Position numbers and translations under genes: made by a program. A stretch of DNA of 64,000 nucleotides, taken from positions 126,436 through 190,435 of the IMG/VR virus record IMGVR_UViG_3300032291_002550. One strand, written 5' to 3'. Positions 61,038 through 64,000 of the stretch are shown here, piece after piece (the stretch's first letter is position 1; every line of letters begins with the position of its first letter). Source of the stretch: a virus. The notes beneath the pieces are model-generated. The model was given only the letters and a program-made list of their open reading frames with translations. It ran no database searches and was not told the origin of the DNA.

Positions 61038-63868
61038 TGGCAATACTAGATTTAAAATCAAATTTATCACAATGGCGCAAGCCGACAACAGTAGAATCTG
61101 GAGAAAAAAAGAAACTGTCTGAATCTCCAATAAAAGCAGTTTATAGCACGTCTAATGAGCTTAAAACTCCTACTGATATAAAGATAAATAAAGTAGATAA
61201 TTCTACGTCTATTCAAGTGCCAGGGGCTAAAAAAATAGATTATAAACTGTTTTCTATTAATGCAAAAAGAAATAGAGGAATACCTGCTATATCTACATTA
61301 TTTGGCGATAAATTATTACCAAAAGTTTCAGAATATAAAGAACAAAGAGTAAAAGAATTAGTTAAAGCCTCAGAGTTTATAAAAATTACTCCTAGAGGCA
61401 TTCAGCATATATCTACAATAGAAATACTTAAAACTATTTTAAAGGATAAAATAAGTAAATATAAAGACCAATTACCAATTGATATACTTAAGCTTAGTTT
61501 ATATAAAGATCAATTACCTGCTATTATAGATAAACTAAGTTTATATAAAGATCAAATACCAGCATTACTAGATAAACTAAGCTTGTATAAAGATCAAAGA
61601 CCTAATATGTTGGCAAAGATTAGTCAATATATTCAAAAACTAATTGATAATAAAAACAGTATATATGATACTAGAAAAGAAATCTTAGGATTTAAAAATG
61701 TATCAGATAGATTAAGATTATTATATAGAGCTACATATCCTCCAGTATTTAATTATTTTAATGATTTACGATCAGGAGCTAAAGGATTTACTAGAAGTCA
61801 AACAACCACTCAATATCTAGGATTAGATACTAATGCATTAACTTATACATATCCTAAAACAGTAAGAGAAGGAAGATTAAGTGATAGTACTAAAATAAAA
61901 GGTGCTCAACAATGGCCTTTAAAGGTTACATTTTCTAATCGTTTGGGCAACACTAAATATACAAGAACAGTATATAATAGTAATAAACCATATACATCAG
62001 ATATTGGCATAACAGGTGATACTTTAGAAAAGTATTTCTTCAGAACTAACTCACCTTCGGCTAGAGATATTTTGTATAGCGCATTTAATTTAAGAGATAG
62101 TTCATTTAATACAGGATTAGCTTTATTCAATCAACCATTAATATTAACTGGTATACAACGTAAAGACTTTGTTAAGACAGGATTTTATCCATGGGAGACT
62201 TGGAAATTTGATGATGGATTTATTAGAGGTGGTGTTGTTACATCTACTCAAAGAGCAATTGTAGATGTTCTTCGTATTGGAAAATGGATGGCATCTGCAA
62301 AAGGATTATTATTTATAACGCGTCAAGCAGGACTTCAAGCTTCAGCTCCTAATACAGAAGCTGATCCTTTTGTAGGTAGAAGAGCTAGCAACGGGGCATT
62401 AACATTGGCAAGTTCATTAGCTAATACAGCAACGCAGCATTTAGGTCTTAGATTTAGAAAAGATGCGGTGCCAATTGTGCCTAGAAGTACATATTCATCG
62501 GCATTATTATCTCCCTTATATAAAAATAGATTAGAAAAGGTTTATAATGAAATATTTAACTATCCTTCTTTATTAAGTAATGCCCCGGGGTTGCCTATAC
62601 TTACATTAACTGGTATAGGTGGGCCTCAATCAGTATATGGCATCGGGGCTACGAATATTAAAAGATATATAGTCAGCAATACATGGAAAACTATAGGGCC
62701 AAGCGGTATAGAAGTTACTAATGTAAGAAAGGGGGGTATATTAGGACAAGATGATAAATATTCATATATTATAAATAAGCCTTATATTGATTATGACACT
62801 AAATTACAAATTAAAGCAGATAATTCAGTTTATAAAGGAGATAATTTATCGATTTCAGAAGGCAATGATCAGCAATATTATAGTTTAACTTATGATGCAA
62901 TTCGTACGAAAGCTAAAGAATCAAAACTAAACTCTACTGAAATTATTAATTTTCTTTTAAATGATGATGCTAAAAAAGTAAAATGGATTCCTACACAAGG
63001 GTCATTTGGTAGCGGTGTTGTAATTCAAGATTATACTCAAACTAGTCAACATATAAGAAAAAAACTTAGCGTACCTGAATATGGCAAGCGCGGTAAAAAT
63101 CTTCAAAATCCTTTAAAGGGAGATTTTATGAGTAAATATACTCCGGCTGGAAATGGTATGATTGACCCTATTTGGAAAATAAACCAAACTGATGAAGAAG
63201 CTGTTGATGATTTTATTAAGTTTATGTTTCATGATTTAAATACAAATGAAAGATTTAGATTTAGAGCATACATCGAAAATGTATCTGAAGATTTTAATCC
63301 TAATTGGCAAGAAGTAAAAATTTTAGGAAGAGCAGATAGCCCTTATATTTATCAAGGATTTGAGCGTAGTTTAAGTATATCATTTAAAGCTGCTGCATTA
63401 TCTAGAGGAGATTTAATGCTAATGTGGGACCAATTAGAAAGATTGGCAAAGACTACAGTGCCTAAATATCAAAGCGATGCTAAAATGAAAGGTCCATTAA
63501 TTAAGTTTACTTTAGGTAATTGGTTTATTAATACACCAGCATTTATTAAGTCATTATCTTATACAGTTGATAATGAAACGCCATGGGAAATTAACTTAAG
63601 CGATACCGGTATATATAAAGGGAGTAATAAAGAAAATAATGTCGGAGAATTACCGATGATTGTATCAGTGCAAGTATCAATGCAGATATTTGGTGAAGTA
63701 AGACCAGAAACGGCGCATGTACAAAAACAGCCAGTCGGAATTACAAGCTCAACACATTATAATAAAGGTAATTTATATCCTTTAGGTATATCTGGGCTAA
63801 GAGCTGCTAGACAATCTACATTACTTAAAAGTGTAGATGTTGATGACCCTGAAACAAGTACGTTATAA
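61037..63868 (+). CDS. Baseplate tail-tube cap protein, gp48/gp54-like
   Basis: 943 residues, far longer than T4 gp48 (364) or gp54 (320). The C-terminal about 220 residues (FRFRAYIENVSEDFNPNWQE, YIYQGFERSLSISFKAAAL, IKFTLGNWF, FIKSLSYTVDNETPWEI) are a tube-like beta domain as found in proteins joining baseplate to tube. Residues 139-194 hold four tandem 14-residue repeats of the type LSLYKDQ-P--LDK. The order tape measure, cap, gp53-like agrees. Exact T4 counterpart is not certain. Confidence 0.68.
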   Translation: MAILDLKSNLSQWRKPTTVESGEKKKLSESPIKAVYSTSNELKTPTDIKINKVDNSTSIQVPGAKKIDYKLFSINAKRNRGIPAISTLFGDKLLPKVSEYKEQRVKELVKASEFIKITPRGIQHISTIEILKTILKDKISKYKDQLPIDILKLSLYKDQLPAIIDKLSLYKDQIPALLDKLSLYKDQRPNMLAKISQYIQKLIDNKNSIYDTRKEILGFKNVSDRLRLLYRATYPPVFNYFNDLRSGAKGFTRSQTTTQYLGLDTNALTYTYPKTVREGRLSDSTKIKGAQQWPLKVTFSNRLGNTKYTRTVYNSNKPYTSDIGITGDTLEKYFFRTNSPSARDILYSAFNLRDSSFNTGLALFNQPLILTGIQRKDFVKTGFYPWETWKFDDGFIRGGVVTSTQRAIVDVLRIGKWMASAKGLLFITRQAGLQASAPNTEADPFVGRRASNGALTLASSLANTATQHLGLRFRKDAVPIVPRSTYSSALLSPLYKNRLEKVYNEIFNYPSLLSNAPGLPILTLTGIGGPQSVYGIGATNIKRYIVSNTWKTIGPSGIEVTNVRKGGILGQDDKYSYIINKPYIDYDTKLQIKADNSVYKGDNLSISEGNDQQYYSLTYDAIRTKAKESKLNSTEIINFLLNDDAKKVKWIPTQGSFGSGVVIQDYTQTSQHIRKKLSVPEYGKRGKNLQNPLKGDFMSKYTPAGNGMIDPIWKINQTDEEAVDDFIKFMFHDLNTNERFRFRAYIENVSEDFNPNWQEVKILGRADSPYIYQGFERSLSISFKAAALSRGDLMLMWDQLERLAKTTVPKYQSDAKMKGPLIKFTLGNWFINTPAFIKSLSYTVDNETPWEINLSDTGIYKGSNKENNVGELPMIVSVQVSMQIFGEVRPETAHVQKQPVGITSSTHYNKGNLYPLGISGLRAARQSTLLKSVDVDDPETSTL
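61451..61618 (+). repeat. Four tandem 42-base repeats in the tube-cap gene
   Basis: Each unit encodes 14 residues: ISKYKDQLPIDILK, LSLYKDQLPAIIDK, LSLYKDQIPALLDK, LSLYKDQRPNMLAK. A more distant unit (VSEYKEQRVKELVK) lies upstream and a partial one (ISQYIQK) follows. Confidence 0.9.
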
Positions 63869-63895
63869 TATCATACCTCTGATATTTATTAATAT

Positions 63896-64000
63896 ATGAA
63901 TAGATATCAAGACCTTCCAATTATAAAAGATTCAAATGGGCGACGTAAATATACAACTACGTTCGTCCCATTTTTTGATAAATCAGATAATGATATTTAT
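63896..64000 (+). CDS. 53: Baseplate wedge gp53-like protein, N-terminal part (cut by window end)
   Basis: 35 codons visible: MNRYQDLPIIKDSNGRRKYT and then FVPFFDKSDNDIY. This resembles the opening of gp53/LysM-like baseplate proteins, where a similar 'Y-x-x-...P-x-I-x-x-S-x-x-D-x-Y' stretch precedes the 'D-R-L-D' domain. Preceded by a promoter-like GATATTTATTAATA at 63881-63894. Identity depends on the missing part. Confidence 0.5.
   Translation, partial: MNRYQDLPIIKDSNGRRKYTTTFVPFFDKSDNDIY

Noticed and set aside
61451-61618. Tandem repeats considered as a CRISPR array
   Set aside because: Units are contiguous, without spacers, and are in frame within a gene.

Overview
The window is a contiguous piece of an AT-rich (by eye roughly 30% GC) tailed-phage genome of the T4-like contractile-tail superfamily. 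All supported genes are on the + strand, tightly packed, and often overlap as ATGA or TAATG. Recognisable T4-type proteins include the portal (gp20), prohead protease (gp21), scaffold (gp22-like), major capsid protein (gp23), neck (gp13-like), sheath terminator (gp15-like), sheath (gp18), tube (gp19), hub (gp26-like), tape measure, wedge (gp25, gp6, gp7-like), late sigma factor (gp55-like), primase (gp61-like) and recombination nuclease (gp46/47-like). A Bacteroidota, probably flavobacterial, host is inferred. The evidence is the strong A/T bias, A-rich start contexts that mostly lack a Shine-Dalgarno, and a signal peptide ending ...IKAQ at 32180. No tRNA, rRNA, CRISPR array, integrase or endolysin was recognised.

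Layout. 1-8.3 kb: accessory and metabolic genes (thioredoxin end, hypoxanthine phosphoribosyltransferase, glycosyltransferase-like protein, metallophosphoesterase, UV-damage endonuclease, ClpP-like protease, HD hydrolase) ending with a gp55-like late sigma factor. 8.3-21.5 kb: baseplate spike, gp25, gp6, a gp7-like wedge fused to a lectin-like domain, and several LamG-type or DNRLRE-type virion proteins. 21.5-31.3 kb: T7-endonuclease-I-like resolvase, primase, a single-chain Mre11-Rad50 fusion, an S74 self-processing tail fibre, and a three-part nucleotidyltransferase / HNH / nucleic-acid-ligase polypeptide. 31.3-43.2 kb: two small membrane proteins, large terminase, portal, prohead core proteins, protease, scaffold and capsid. 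43.2-45 kb: GIY-YIG endonuclease, PhoH and two small genes. 45-54 kb: neck, sheath terminator, fibres and sheath. 54-64 kb: prohead-associated small proteins, a membrane GAF-like protein, tail tube, a ferritin, gp26-like hub with a probable frameshift extension, tape measure, tube cap, and the start of a gp53-like wedge gene.

How it works together. A repeated AT-rich motif, roughly RATAWTTATAWTAAAG, lies 7-35 bases before about a dozen virion and late genes, often just after a rho-independent terminator. Together with the gp55-like gene it looks like this phage's late promoter. Eight or more small proteins start with a leucine-rich peptide ending in (L/I)xE, the T4 gp21 cleavage consensus, and gp23 has such a site at residue 64. 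This suggests a shared capsid-targeting and processing signal. Most unusual are the Mre11-Rad50 fusion, the in-frame HNH insertion, the GIY-YIG gene bounded by a duplicated terminator, the ferritin beside the tail tube gene, and the candidate +1 frameshift after the gp26-like gene.
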